The translations under genes were made by a program, and so were the position numbers. From the NCBI RefSeq assembly GCF_017353185.1, contig NZ_JAFMYV010000006.1, positions 308,510-372,509 on the forward strand: a DNA stretch of 64,000 nucleotides, in the 5' to 3' direction. The DNA is from Fibrella rubiginis (GTDB lineage Bacteria; Bacteroidota; Bacteroidia; Cytophagales; Spirosomataceae). The notes beneath the pieces are model-generated. The model saw nothing but the letters and a program-made list of their open reading frames with translations. It did no database searches and was not told the origin of the DNA. Shown in pieces: positions 1 through 7,858 of the stretch. Position 1 is the stretch's first letter; the number at the start of each line of letters is the position of its first letter.

Positions 1-444
1 ACTGGCTACCTGCCGGATGGAGGTAAAGGCGGGATGCTTGGGTGCAAACAGGTAGTTGGTTTCCAGTTCAAAAACAGCTGAAGGCACATGAACACCCAGA
101 CACGAAAATGCCTTGGCAACGGGGTCTTCGATCCAGTCGAACAGATACGGTTGGGTGAGGCGGGCGCTTCCCGGAGCGTTCCATCCCAAGGGCAATGCGG
201 CCTGGTTCATAGGCCGAATCAGGCTCTCGTCAACGCTAAGCACAAATAACCGCAGCTGTGGCAGTGCCGGCAGAGGCACTGTTTCGAAATGGGCCATTGT
301 TTCGAGCAACGCCTGCGCGGGCGAAGAGGCTGTATATAGCAGACCCTGCCCGGATAGGTTCCAACGCCCCGGACTCAGCTCCGAGCCAACAACCGATAAA
401 GGGTCTGTATCATACGGAGCTTTCAGTAGTCTATATACCTCCAT
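1..444 (-). CDS. RES-domain toxin (3' end outside window)
   Basis: Toxin half of a RES/Xre (ParT/ParS-like) toxin-antitoxin pair. Known RES toxins attack NAD+ or ADP-ribosylate a host enzyme. Translation from the ATG at 444 gives 148 open codons to the window edge, beginning MEVYRLLKAPYDTDP. The family core GRWN near residue 28 and YTASSPAQALLE just after it, followed by a His (MAHFE), are visible. RES proteins are usually about 150-160 residues, so only the last few residues and the stop are missing. The gene starts 27 nt after the antitoxin stop, so the two are co-transcribed with the antitoxin first, the usual order for this family. Family identity is confident; the exact chemistry is not readable here. 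Confidence 0.85.
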   Translation of the reverse strand, partial: MEVYRLLKAPYDTDPLSVVGSELSPGRWNLSGQGLLYTASSPAQALLETMAHFETVPLPALPQLRLFVLSVDESLIRPMNQAALPLGWNAPGSARLTQPYLFDWIEDPVAKAFSCLGVHVPSAVFELETNYLFAPKHPAFTSIRQVAS

Positions 445-470
445 GGGTTACCGTCGCGCTCAGGGATAAA

Positions 471-998
471 CTAACTGTATGTCCCTGCCTCGATTCGGCC
501 TAAAATAGCGCTAACAAGGCCAATTCCTGTGGTCGTATCCAGAATAGACAGGGGCGTTGGGTAGTCCGTCTCCTGTGTAGCAGCCAACTGCTCAGTGTGA
601 GCCATGTTCTGGTTTATGGCTAGTTCAGTCTGTTTCTTGTTGGCAGGAGCAAATAACTCAGACAGCGCGGGTTGTTTGTAGTCGGCAGGTAAATTGATAG
701 AGTATCCCGTTTCAGGTACAGCCAGGGCCATTTTCGGCGTTCTGAGCCAGGTAGACAATGCTCCCTTATTGCCATCGAAAAGCACGAGGCCACGATCAAA
801 TAATTCGCCAAGGCGAGCTAAGTGTTCCGACTGTAAAGCGTTTAACGGCTTAGCCGAACTGTTGTACAGGTGGCGTTCAGACACGCCCAGCAGCGTTGCT
901 ATTTCCTTTCTCGTGAGCCCTGCTTTCGCCGCCACCACATCAATAGCATGGCGGTCAAACCCCTTCCGAAAGGCAGCAATGGGATGCATAGCCGTCAT
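471..998 (-). CDS. Xre/MbcA/ParS-family antitoxin with an internal insertion
   Basis: Antitoxin that neutralises the RES toxin and normally represses its own operon. The N-terminal half is an Xre-like helix-turn-helix (GLTRKEIATLLGVSERHLYN). The C-terminal toxin-binding domain (DUF2384) shows GNKGALSTWLRTP and ends in the hallmark ILDTTTGIGLVSAILGRIE followed by AGTYS. I chose the ATG at 998 (175 residues); TTG at 1004 and ATG at 989 are alternatives. Odd point: the two halves of DUF2384, normally joined by a short linker (TP.xAL..-P-x-LLDT), are separated here by about 55 polar residues. The protein is therefore longer than the usual 130-150. A 6-bp inverted repeat lies just upstream. Confidence 0.85.
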   Translation of the reverse strand: MTAMHPIAAFRKGFDRHAIDVVAAKAGLTRKEIATLLGVSERHLYNSSAKPLNALQSEHLARLGELFDRGLVLFDGNKGALSTWLRTPKMALAVPETGYSINLPADYKQPALSELFAPANKKQTELAINQNMAHTEQLAATQETDYPTPLSILDTTTGIGLVSAILGRIEAGTYS

Positions 999-1005
999 CG
1001 TCAAC

Positions 1006-1021
1006 GTTCATTTTTATGAAC
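1006..1021. promoter_or_regulatory. Candidate antitoxin operator (inverted repeat)
   Basis: GTTCAT-tttt-ATGAAC, a perfect 6-bp inverted repeat with a 4-nt spacer, 8 nt upstream of the antitoxin ATG. Xre-type antitoxins typically autorepress by binding such palindromes next to their own start, so an operator role is inferred from position. No other copy was noticed nearby. Confidence 0.4.
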
Positions 1022-1190
1022 TTATTCACAAGTATAACTGAAAGTTTGCGTAAAATCTTATTCGTCTATTCTATGTCGTGGGCACTGTAGCCCCAAAATC
1101 ACGGAACTCCGGGACATAAAAGCACCGACTTCGGCGATTGATGAGGGCAGTTTTGAAGGGGAGCTTTGTGGAAAAAACACTAGGTCACCC

Positions 1191-1331
1191 ATGAAAACGT
1201 TCCTTTTTTCACTTGTAGCAGCCTTTTGGGGGTTGCTCCTCTTCAATTCATTCTCGTTCGATCAGTTCGATTTCACGTCGAGCCGAGGCGACATTTCCTG
1301 GGACGACATCACCGATGAGCTATGGCCATAG
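1191..1331 (+). CDS. Small exported or membrane protein (46 aa)
   Basis: A short gene of 46 codons reading MKTFLFSLVAAFWGLLLFNS then an acidic, aromatic tail ending ISWDDITDELWP. The first 20 residues form a typical signal peptide or single membrane helix with an initial Lys. The tail is rich in Asp, Phe and Trp. The stop lies 7 nt downstream of the A of the following hydrolase start, a 10-nt overlap that suggests translational coupling. I do not recognise the family. The Met-Lys start, hydrophobic core and tight overlap argue that it is real, but it could be a leader peptide or a chance frame. Confidence 0.45.
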   Translation: MKTFLFSLVAAFWGLLLFNSFSFDQFDFTSSRGDISWDDITDELWP

Positions 1332-2212
1332 ACAAAACCTCCGGCCAGCCGTTACGGGTGCGTTCCCTGGACGGCTACCCACTGGGCGTCACGGTGTTTG
1401 ACGCACCACAGCCCCGTGCGGTAGTGCTTATTAACACTGCCGTGGGTATTTCACAACGGTACTACCGCCCTTTTGCGCAGTATATGGCGCAACATCATTT
1501 CACCACCATTACCTACGACTACCGGGGCGTAGGCAAGTCGGCGCCACCCCGGCTCACCGTCGATTTTGCGGGTGGGTTCCGGCAATTGGTTACCGATACG
1601 GAATGCCTTATCCAGTATGCTCAGAGCCAATGCCCGGGTCTGCCACTGGGGCTGGTGGGTCACTCTATTGGCGGCATCCTGCCCCTGCTCACACCCGAAA
1701 ACCGGAAGCTGGATGCTTTCTTTACGGTGGGTACCCAAATGGCCTACCCACCCGATTTCGGACCGGGCTGGTGGGATAGTGCCAAACTTCGGTTTCAGTG
1801 GTTCATGCTTATGCCCCTGCTCACGCGTTGCTACGGCTATTTTCCGGGCAAACGCCTCAGGCTGGGCTTCGCCGATATTCCCGCGCAGTTTGTGCACGAA
1901 ATAGCCATGCGGCGGCACTACGAGAATATTTTCGACTTTCTGGCCCAGCTAAATCTCCCGTCGCATCACCTGAATCTGACCTGCCCTACGCTGGCGTTTT
2001 CCGCCACCGACGACCCACTTTGCACCCCCAGGGCCATGACCCGGATGTATTCGCAACTGGCCAACGCACCCGTTCAGTATCAGCGCCTGAACCCCGCCGA
2101 CATTGGCGTTGACAGCATTGGGCACACCCGGTTTTTTGGGCGTGAACTGAGCACATTGCTCTGGCCATTGGCCGCAAACTGGTTTACGCAGAAGCTCGTG
2201 GCATCTGCATAG
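1322..2212 (+). CDS. Alpha/beta hydrolase (COG4757-like)
   Basis: Predicted serine hydrolase of 296 residues. The strand-turn-helix nucleophile elbow is GHSIGG (Ser about residue 115). The acid is probably in the ATDDPLC segment and the catalytic His in IGHTRFF near residue 264. An early YDYRGVGKS segment carries the usual oxyanion-side loop. No signal peptide, so probably cytoplasmic. The substrate cannot be read from sequence; related proteins are annotated as predicted esterases or peptidases. It overlaps the preceding 46-aa gene and stands alone before the helicase gene. Confidence 0.8.
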   Translation: MAIDKTSGQPLRVRSLDGYPLGVTVFDAPQPRAVVLINTAVGISQRYYRPFAQYMAQHHFTTITYDYRGVGKSAPPRLTVDFAGGFRQLVTDTECLIQYAQSQCPGLPLGLVGHSIGGILPLLTPENRKLDAFFTVGTQMAYPPDFGPGWWDSAKLRFQWFMLMPLLTRCYGYFPGKRLRLGFADIPAQFVHEIAMRRHYENIFDFLAQLNLPSHHLNLTCPTLAFSATDDPLCTPRAMTRMYSQLANAPVQYQRLNPADIGVDSIGHTRFFGRELSTLLWPLAANWFTQKLVASA

Positions 2213-2302
2213 GGCGGGTGCCCACCAGGCCTGTGGGGGAACTAAACGGCTGACCTTCTTCGTAGTAAGGGGGATATACACTCTGTGGTGGGGTTTAGGC
2301 AC

Positions 2303-2310
2303 GACCTTTG
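2303..2310 (+). promoter_or_regulatory. Possible -7 box upstream of helicase gene
   Basis: GACCTTTG matches the Bacteroidota -7 consensus TAnnTTTG at seven of eight positions if only the first base is off. It lies 31 nt before the helicase ATG. I see no convincing -33 TTTG at the right distance, so this is a weak call. Confidence 0.25.
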
Positions 2311-2340
2311 TAGTTGCCTCTTCTACATCACCCCAACTTA

Positions 2341-3915
2341 ATGAATTTCAACGATTTAGAGCTTATTGCTCCCATCCTGAAGGCCCTCGCCGAAGAAGGA
2401 TACACCACCCCAACCCCTATTCAGGAACAAGCCATCCCTTACGTAAATGCAGGTCGCGACCTGCTCGGATGCGCCCAGACCGGCACCGGTAAAACCGCCG
2501 CCTTCTCGATCCCAACCATCCAGCGCCTGTACGAAATGAAGCAGTCGGGCAACTGGTCGAATAAGATTAAAGCCCTGATTCTCACGCCTACACGCGAGCT
2601 TGCCATCCAGATTGATGAAAGCCTCGGTGCCTACGGCCGCCACGTGGGTTTGCGCCATGCCGTCATTTTTGGCGGTGTAGGTCAAAAGCCACAAACCGAT
2701 GCCCTGCGTAATGGTATCGATATCCTCACTGCCACGCCGGGCCGCCTGCTCGACCTGATGCAACAGGGATTTGTGAACCTCAAAGGCATCGAGTTCTTTG
2801 TTCTGGACGAAGCCGACCGGATGCTCGACATGGGTTTCATTCACGATGTACGGAAAGTAATTGCGCAGTTGCCTACCAAACGGCAGTCGCTGTTTTTCTC
2901 AGCAACCATGCCGCCCGAAATTGTGAAACTGGCCGACACCATCCTCACCGATCCGGTGAAGGTAGAAGTAACGCCCGCCTCGTCAACCGCCGACACGGTA
3001 ACGCAGTCGGTGTATATGGTAGAGCGCGACGACAAGCGTAGCCTGTTGTTACACCTGTTGCAGGATCCCAAGATCGAATCGGCGCTGGTGTTTAGCCGGA
3101 CCAAACACGGTGCCGACAAGGTGGCTGAGTTTCTGAACAAGCACGGCGTGAAAACCGAAGCCATCCACGGCAACAAGGCCCAAAACGCCCGTCAGCGTGC
3201 CCTGAGCAACTTTAAGGACCACACTACCCGGGTGTTGGTGGCTACGGACATTGCGGCGCGGGGTATCGACATCGACAGCCTTACGCACGTGATCAACTTC
3301 GAGTTGCCCAACATTCCCGAAAGTTACGTGCACCGCATTGGCCGTACGGGCCGGGCGGGGGCTAGCGGCATTGCCATCTCGTTTTGCGAAACCGATGAGC
3401 GGGCCTGGCTGGTAGATATTCAGAAGCTGATTGGCCGGAAAGTACCGGTGGCTACCGATAACCCGTATCAATCAGACAATAACGAACCCATTGAACGGGC
3501 CAAAGCCCCCAAAATGGTGCAAAAACAGGGCCGTGGCCCGCGCGAAGGCCGCGAAGGAGGTTCACGCGAACCCCGCCGCGACAATCAGCCCCGTCAGGAA
3601 TCACGCCCGGCTCAACCCCGTGCAGAGCAACCCCGGTCGCAGGAGCCTCGTACGGAGCAGTCTCGCCCGCAAAGCCCGCGCCCTAGCGGTGGCAATGGCC
3701 GACCAAACGGAGGTCGCCCGGATAACCGCGGCGGCCAGCCCCGAAACAATGACCGGCGCAGTAGCGGTGGTTCGTCGGAGAATGCTGCTGAAGACGCCCG
3801 CTGGAAACCCTGGACGGCATCGCTCTCTACCTCACCCGACCGTTTCGATAAACCCCGCGATTCATCGTCGGGTGGTGGAAACAACAACGGCGGTGGTAAA
3901 AAACGCCGCTGGTAG
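2341..3915 (+). CDS. DEAD-box RNA helicase, RhlE-like, with basic C-terminal tail
   Basis: ATP-dependent RNA helicase of 524 residues, expected in ribosome assembly, RNA decay or cold adaptation. All motifs are present in order: Q motif (GYTTPTPIQ), motif I AQTGTGKT, Ia PTRELAIQ, Ib TPGR, motif II DEAD, motif III SAT, motif IV LVFSRTK, motif [12 protein letters not shown], motif [10 protein letters not shown]. From about residue 390 the protein becomes a disordered Arg/Pro/Gln/Gly-rich tail that ends in KKRRW and contains [16 protein letters not shown]; such tails bind RNA. I chose ATG 2341 (MNFNDLEL), not an ATG 27 nt upstream, because the conserved N-terminus starts here. Its stop is 4 nt from a long inverted repeat. 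Confidence 0.93.
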   Translation: MNFNDLELIAPILKALAEEGYTTPTPIQEQAIPYVNAGRDLLGCAQTGTGKTAAFSIPTIQRLYEMKQSGNWSNKIKALILTPTRELAIQIDESLGAYGRHVGLRHAVIFGGVGQKPQTDALRNGIDILTATPGRLLDLMQQGFVNLKGIEFFVLDEADRMLDMGFIHDVRKVIAQLPTKRQSLFFSATMPPEIVKLADTILTDPVKVEVTPASSTADTVTQSVYMVERDDKRSLLLHLLQDPKIESALVFSRTKHGADKVAEFLNKHGVKTEAIHGNKAQNARQRALSNFKDHTTRVLVATDIAARGIDIDSLTHVINFELPNIPESYVHRIGRTGRAGASGIAISFCETDERAWLVDIQKLIGRKVPVATDNPYQSDNNEPIERAKAPKMVQKQGRGPREGREGGSREPRRDNQPRQESRPAQPRAEQPRSQEPRTEQSRPQSPRPSGGNGRPNGGRPDNRGGQPRNNDRRSSGGSSENAAEDARWKPWTASLSTSPDRFDKPRDSSSGGGNNNGGGKKRRW

Positions 3916-3919
3916 GAAG

Positions 3920-4031
3920 GTGGTTTAAGGTCCAAAGTCTAAGGTCCAGGGTTTAAAGTTGGCTGACGCATCAGTGTTCCTGCATCAGCCAACTTTAAAC
4001 CCTGGACCTTAGACTTTGGACCTTAAACCAC
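3920..4031. repeat. Long intergenic inverted repeat IR-1 (51-nt arms)
   Basis: Arms 3920-3970 and 3981-4031 pair at 50 of 51 positions around a 10-nt loop (tcagtgttcc). The repeat fills the gap between two convergent genes, starting 4 nt after one stop and ending 3 nt before the other. The outer arm consists of word-like repeats (AAGGTCCAAAGTCTAAGGTCC); the inner arm is AGTTGGCTGACGCA. IR-3 is a second copy of the same element. A TTTTT follows on the + side, so termination of the helicase transcript is possible. Confidence 0.95.
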
Positions 4032-4034
4032 TTT

Positions 4035-4796
4035 TTACCCCGCTGTTGTGCCGCCGTCCATTTGCAGGGCCTGACCTGTGCAAAAGGCGTTTTCTGGCGC
4101 ACAAAGCCACAAAATAGCCTGAGCAATTTCTTCGGGCTGACCAAAACGGCCCATCGGAATGAGGCGGCGCATGCGCTCTTCCATCTCGGGAGCGGTGTTC
4201 ACCAGATCCTGCACCATAGCCGAATGCGTGTAGACCGGGCAGATGGCATTTACCCGGATATTTTTCTTGGCAAATTCCAGCGCAGCGGTTTTGGTTAGGC
4301 CCAATACGCCGTGCTTGGCGGCGCTGTAGGGCGCACCCATGGGCATCCCTTTCACGCCCGCAATGCTCGACACATTCACAATCTTACCTCCCTCCGGCTG
4401 TTGCAGCATCTGCCTGATCTGGGCCTGCATACCGTAGAAAACGCCGCCCAGGTTCACCGCCATCATGGTATCCCAATCGCGTATTGTCTGATCAAGAAAA
4501 CGGGCAAAGCGGCCACCGATACCGGCGTTATTGATACCAATATCGAGCCTGCTATAGGTAGCCACTGCATAGGCTACGGCAGCGATATGTTGCTCAGGAT
4601 GGGCCACATCGCAGTGGATATAACTTGCCTGGCCACCTGCATCCTGAATCATGGATACCGTCTGCTGACCGTTTGCGTCGTTAACGTCCGACACCATGAC
4701 GGTAGCACCCGACTGAGCAAAAGCAAGGGCCGTTGACCGGCCAATTCCCGACCCGGCGCCAGAGACGAGGGCAACTTGATTCGTAAATGATGACAT
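4035..4796 (-). CDS. SDR-family NAD(P)-dependent oxidoreductase
   Basis: Classical short-chain dehydrogenase/reductase of 253 residues, usual length for the family. It shows the cofactor motif GAGSGIG (13-19), Asp37 at the end of strand beta-2 (suggesting NAD(H) rather than NADP(H)), NNAG (89-92), catalytic Ser144 and Y157-SAA-K161, and the C-terminal MDGGTTAG. It probably oxidises or reduces an alcohol/ketone; the substrate is not deducible. Transcribed alone, convergent with the helicase gene, with IR-1 filling the whole gap. Confidence 0.9.
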   Translation of the reverse strand: MSSFTNQVALVSGAGSGIGRSTALAFAQSGATVMVSDVNDANGQQTVSMIQDAGGQASYIHCDVAHPEQHIAAVAYAVATYSRLDIGINNAGIGGRFARFLDQTIRDWDTMMAVNLGGVFYGMQAQIRQMLQQPEGGKIVNVSSIAGVKGMPMGAPYSAAKHGVLGLTKTAALEFAKKNIRVNAICPVYTHSAMVQDLVNTAPEMEERMRRLIPMGRFGQPEEIAQAILWLCAPENAFCTGQALQMDGGTTAG

Positions 4797-4930
4797 AAGA
4801 GCGTAAGGCTTTGGAATAATTCCTAAAATTAGGTCAAAAAAATGTCCATATAGTTTAAACGTTGGTGATTGGCAGGACTCTATATTTAAGGTAGAAATGA
4901 TCTACCGTATCCCTCAACTGTACTGCTTCC

Positions 4931-5722
4931 ATGATTACTCAACCAACGTCGCTGCCGCCCTCCGCGGCTCAGCCCGACCTGATTCCGGGTATCTACAACT
5001 ATTGTGACTCGTGGTGCGAACGCTGCGCGTTTACTACCCGCTGCCGAAGTTTTCAGATGCAACACCCCGATGGGCCAACCCAACAGGCCGATCCCAGTGC
5101 TTCGCTGGTGCATCAGCTCACGGAGGCCCTCAACCTCACTAAGCGCTATATCGAGAAGCTGCACCACGAACAGGGGGCATCAATGGCCGGTTCGCCCGCA
5201 CCCCACGAGCAGCAACAACTTGAAGAACAGGCTGTTACGCCCCGTCGTCAGGCAAAAGAACACCCTGCATCGCGGTTAGCGCTGGCTTACCTGACCCAAA
5301 CCGGAGCGTGGCTGGCCGACGAAAAAGGGCTGCTGGAGCAGGCGGGGCATCGGCAACTGCGCGACGTTCAACTGGGCATCCGCACGGAAGATGAAGCCAT
5401 GGTTCTGCTGAATGAACTCAAAGACGCCTACGAGCAAATTCGCTGGTATCGTACCCTGATCCCGGTAAAAACCACATCGGCCCTACGCTTAATTGATGAG
5501 CCCACCGATGACGGATACCTGCTTGATTATTATAACGGTAAAGCCAAGCTGGTTCTGGTGAGTATCGATCAGTCACTGGCAGCATGGCGTACGATGATTG
5601 CGTTTTACCCCGAAAAGGTGGATGATCTCCTCGACCTGTTGGCTACGCTAAGCCAGTTGAAAACCCACGTCGAAGCCACTTTCCCCGAAGCCCGCTCTTT
5701 TCAGCGGCCAGGACTGGATTGA
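4931..5722 (+). CDS. Uncharacterised protein with N-terminal cysteine cluster
   Basis: 263 residues of unknown function. Near the N-terminus (about residues 22-38) is YNYCDSWCERCAFTTRC, four Cys spaced C-x3-C-x2-C-x5-C, suitable for a zinc or iron-sulfur site. It is followed by a helical, Gln/Glu-rich linker and an alpha/beta-looking C-terminal half containing DDGYLLDYYNGKAKLVLVSI. No signal peptide and no membrane helix, so cytoplasmic. I recall similar hypothetical proteins in Bacteroidota but no function. A short inverted repeat (ggtaga-aatga-tctacc) lies about 25-40 nt upstream. It is followed by IR-2. Confidence 0.8.
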   Translation: MITQPTSLPPSAAQPDLIPGIYNYCDSWCERCAFTTRCRSFQMQHPDGPTQQADPSASLVHQLTEALNLTKRYIEKLHHEQGASMAGSPAPHEQQQLEEQAVTPRRQAKEHPASRLALAYLTQTGAWLADEKGLLEQAGHRQLRDVQLGIRTEDEAMVLLNELKDAYEQIRWYRTLIPVKTTSALRLIDEPTDDGYLLDYYNGKAKLVLVSIDQSLAAWRTMIAFYPEKVDDLLDLLATLSQLKTHVEATFPEARSFQRPGLD

Positions 5723-5846
5723 TTTACGAATTACGAATTACGAATGACGAATTACGAATGACGATGTACGAATGACGATTTTTGCTGACGCACAAAACTG
5801 CTGTAGAGCAAACTCTGGCGTCAGCAAAAATCGTCATTCGTAAATC
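5721..5846. repeat. Long intergenic inverted repeat IR-2 with tandem 8-9 nt words
   Basis: Arms 5763-5791 and 5818-5846 match at 28 of 29 positions around a 26-nt loop. The left side is extended by a direct array of ACGAATTACGAATGACG-type words (5721-5778), so the right arm can also pair with other registers. The inner arm TTTTTGCTGACGC shares GCTGACGC with IR-1 and IR-3. It starts in the stop codon of the upstream gene and ends 9 nt before the GNAT start; both genes run rightward. Confidence 0.93.
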
Positions 5847-5855
5847 CCAACATCC

Positions 5856-6365
5856 ATGTTCATTCGCCTTGCCACCCCCGCCGACATTCCTGCGCTGGTA
5901 GCCTTGCTGGGCCGCGTGGTGCCGCAGATGCAGGCGTCAGGTAATTTCCAGTGGGATGCCACCTATCCTAATGCCACCGTTTTTGGCAATGACGTAGCCA
6001 AGCAGCAACTCTGGGTTGCTGACATCGACGGACAATTGGCGGGTGTTTCGGCCATCACCACCGATCAGGAACCAGAGTATGCACAGGTAGGCTGGGATAT
6101 TACCGAACCGGCTATTGTTACCCACCGGCTGGCCGTTGACCCTGCGTTTCGGGGGAAGGGTGTGGGAAAGGCACTATTGCAACAGGCCGAAACCGTGGCA
6201 AGAGAAAGAGGCATCCTGCGGCTTCGTATTGATACCAACACGCAGAATCAGGCTACGCAACGCTTATTCCCAGCCGCAGGTTACGTATTTGCGGGTGAAA
6301 TAGGGTTGGGGTTTCGGCCCGGATTACGATTTTATTGCTACGAAAAACAACTTAGCCAGCTCTAA
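5856..6365 (+). CDS. GNAT-family N-acetyltransferase
   Basis: 169-residue acetyl-CoA-dependent acetyltransferase. The acetyl-CoA pyrophosphate loop is visible as RLAVDPAFRGKGVGKALL (Q/RxxGxG/A type), followed by the beta-5 region LRLRIDTNTQNQATQRLF and a C-terminal YCYEKQL-like strand. Substrate unknown; the family acetylates small molecules or protein amines. The start is the first ATG after IR-2 (MFIRLATPAD), typical of the family, whose N-terminus is beta-1 IRxATxxD. Confidence 0.88.
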   Translation: MFIRLATPADIPALVALLGRVVPQMQASGNFQWDATYPNATVFGNDVAKQQLWVADIDGQLAGVSAITTDQEPEYAQVGWDITEPAIVTHRLAVDPAFRGKGVGKALLQQAETVARERGILRLRIDTNTQNQATQRLFPAAGYVFAGEIGLGFRPGLRFYCYEKQLSQL

Positions 6366-6494
6366 CCAGCGCAACGCGCAATCAGGCTATTGGCTAAAAA
6401 AGAAAGGTGATTTTAGGCCACTTACACAGATTCACAAACACTTTGGTAAGGAACAGGTTAGTAGGTCTGGTTCAACTTTCAATAAAAACCACGT

Positions 6495-6740
6495 ATGAAA
6501 ACCAAACAACTGATCGTCGGCTTAGCTGTAGCCTTCATGACGGCTACCACCATTGTAGCCTGTGATTCAAAAAAAGAGAACAAAGCTGAAGATGTACAAG
6601 ACGCTAAAGAAGATCTGAACGAGGCCCGCGCCGAAGGAGACACCAGCGAAATGCGCGACGAAAAAGCTAACCTCGATTCTGCCAAAGCTGAGTACAACGA
6701 TGCAGCCAAAGAAGCCCGCAAGGATTCGATGAATAAGTAA
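6495..6740 (+). CDS. Small charged lipoprotein
   Basis: 81-residue predicted lipoprotein. The signal sequence MKTKQLIVGLAVAFMTATTI ends in a lipobox-like V-A-C at residue 23. The mature part is almost entirely Lys/Glu/Asp/Ala in a heptad-like pattern (EDVQDAKEDLNEARAEGD), predicting one long alpha-helix or coiled coil. Similar short helical lipoproteins are common in Bacteroidota and are often annotated as stress-related; function here is unknown. The stop is immediately followed by IR-3. Confidence 0.75.
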   Translation: MKTKQLIVGLAVAFMTATTIVACDSKKENKAEDVQDAKEDLNEARAEGDTSEMRDEKANLDSAKAEYNDAAKEARKDSMNK

Positions 6741-6742
6741 GA

Positions 6743-6842
6743 TAGAGTTCAAAGTCTATGGTCCAGGGTTTAAAGTTGGCTGACGCATTAGTATTCCTGC
6801 GTCAGCCAACTTTAAACCCTGGACCTTTGACTTTGAACTCTA
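6743..6842. repeat. Long intergenic inverted repeat IR-3 (second copy of IR-1 type)
   Basis: Arms 6743-6787 and 6798-6842 match at 43 of 45 positions around a 10-nt loop (ttagtattcc). The inner 28 nt of each arm (GGTCCAGGGTTTAAAGTTGG then CTGACGCA) and 8 of 10 loop bases are the same as IR-1, so these are two dispersed copies of one element. The right arm contains the stop codon of the convergent catalase gene, and the left arm begins 2 nt after the lipoprotein stop. Confidence 0.95.
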
Positions 6843-7748
6843 CAACGAGATACCCATCTTCTTCGCCATATCGGCAAACATCTGAGGATCATATTCGTAA
6901 TCGTCTGACCCCGGGGCGTTTAATTGTGGCTCTTCGTCCAGATCGGGTGGCGTATGACCGGGAATAGCGCCTTGTACCACTTCAAGCGGTTGGCCGTCTT
7001 CGGGGTGGTTACCGTGCCAGATCAGAGCCGCCTGCTTGTAATCGTCCTGACTGAAGGTGTACAGCTTCAGGTGCATTTTATCATCCATGAATTTCTTCGC
7101 TTCGGGGAATTTGTCGTTGCTGAGGTCAGGAATGGGCAGCAATTTCGTTACCTGCACCCCGGTGAGGGCCTCCAGCGCTTTAGCATAGGCTACCACGTGC
7201 AGACCGCCGCGAACGAGCAGGTAACCCACCATAGTCCGGGCCGTAGGGTCAGACACCATCTCATAGGTCCGCATCTTACCGGCACGGGCACCGCATTCCA
7301 GGAAAAAGTTGTGCAGCAGATCGAGCTTCAGGTTGCCACTGCTAAACACGTTGGAGCCATCCCAAAACTTCCCCATCGAGTCCATGGGCAGGGCCGTTTG
7401 GCCGCTATTGTTGAAATGGTACGTGTTGCGGGCATTGACGCCCCCGGCTAGTGGGGCGATGGTTGGGTCGATACCCCGTTTTGATACACCCGTCAGCAAC
7501 AGGTTGATCGTGTATGATACCACCTCGATATGGCCGTACTCTTCACCGGCGATGCTGCAAATGAGGTCGTAAAACGGGCGAAGCTTCTTGCGGCCCCGAA
7601 AGTTGAACGACTGATACGTGTAGTTCATCAGGGTCGACATTTCGCCGAATTTGCCCCCCAATAACTCCTGGACGGCGGCCGCATCATTGGCGGAAGGATT
7701 GGTTGGTTTTGGCAGCTCAATAGGCAGCCGGTCCATTTTCAGGATCAT
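6840..7748 (-). CDS. Manganese catalase
   Basis: Non-haem dimanganese catalase, 302 residues, converting hydrogen peroxide to water and oxygen. The five metal ligands of the family can be placed: Glu36 (GKFGEM), Glu70 and His73 (EEYGH), Glu151 (FFLECGARAG) and His184 (RGGLHVVAYA). The ferritin-like four-helix core is followed by a Pro/Asp-rich tail ending KKMGISL. It is a single leftward gene upstream of rlmN. Closely related proteins sit in many Cytophagales stress loci. The stop codon lies within IR-3. Confidence 0.93.
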   Translation of the reverse strand: MILKMDRLPIELPKPTNPSANDAAAVQELLGGKFGEMSTLMNYTYQSFNFRGRKKLRPFYDLICSIAGEEYGHIEVVSYTINLLLTGVSKRGIDPTIAPLAGGVNARNTYHFNNSGQTALPMDSMGKFWDGSNVFSSGNLKLDLLHNFFLECGARAGKMRTYEMVSDPTARTMVGYLLVRGGLHVVAYAKALEALTGVQVTKLLPIPDLSNDKFPEAKKFMDDKMHLKLYTFSQDDYKQAALIWHGNHPEDGQPLEVVQGAIPGHTPPDLDEEPQLNAPGSDDYEYDPQMFADMAKKMGISL

Positions 7749-7858
7749 GACGTATCAGATTTAGACAGTTCGAATTGCCTGTAGAACTCGAATACGTGCT
7801 CGTGGTTTTTAATTACCTATTAAATCTATAGAGATATTTTTGATTGAAGGCTAACTAC

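Noticed and set aside
3920..4031. All long inverted repeats as ordinary rho-independent terminators
   Set aside because: Stems are far too long, most lack a T-run, and several lie in divergent promoter gaps where no transcript ends.
5721..5778. Tandem ACGAATTACGAATGACG words as a CRISPR
   Set aside because: Units are 8-9 nt with no spacers, and the array forms one arm of a hairpin; no cas genes.
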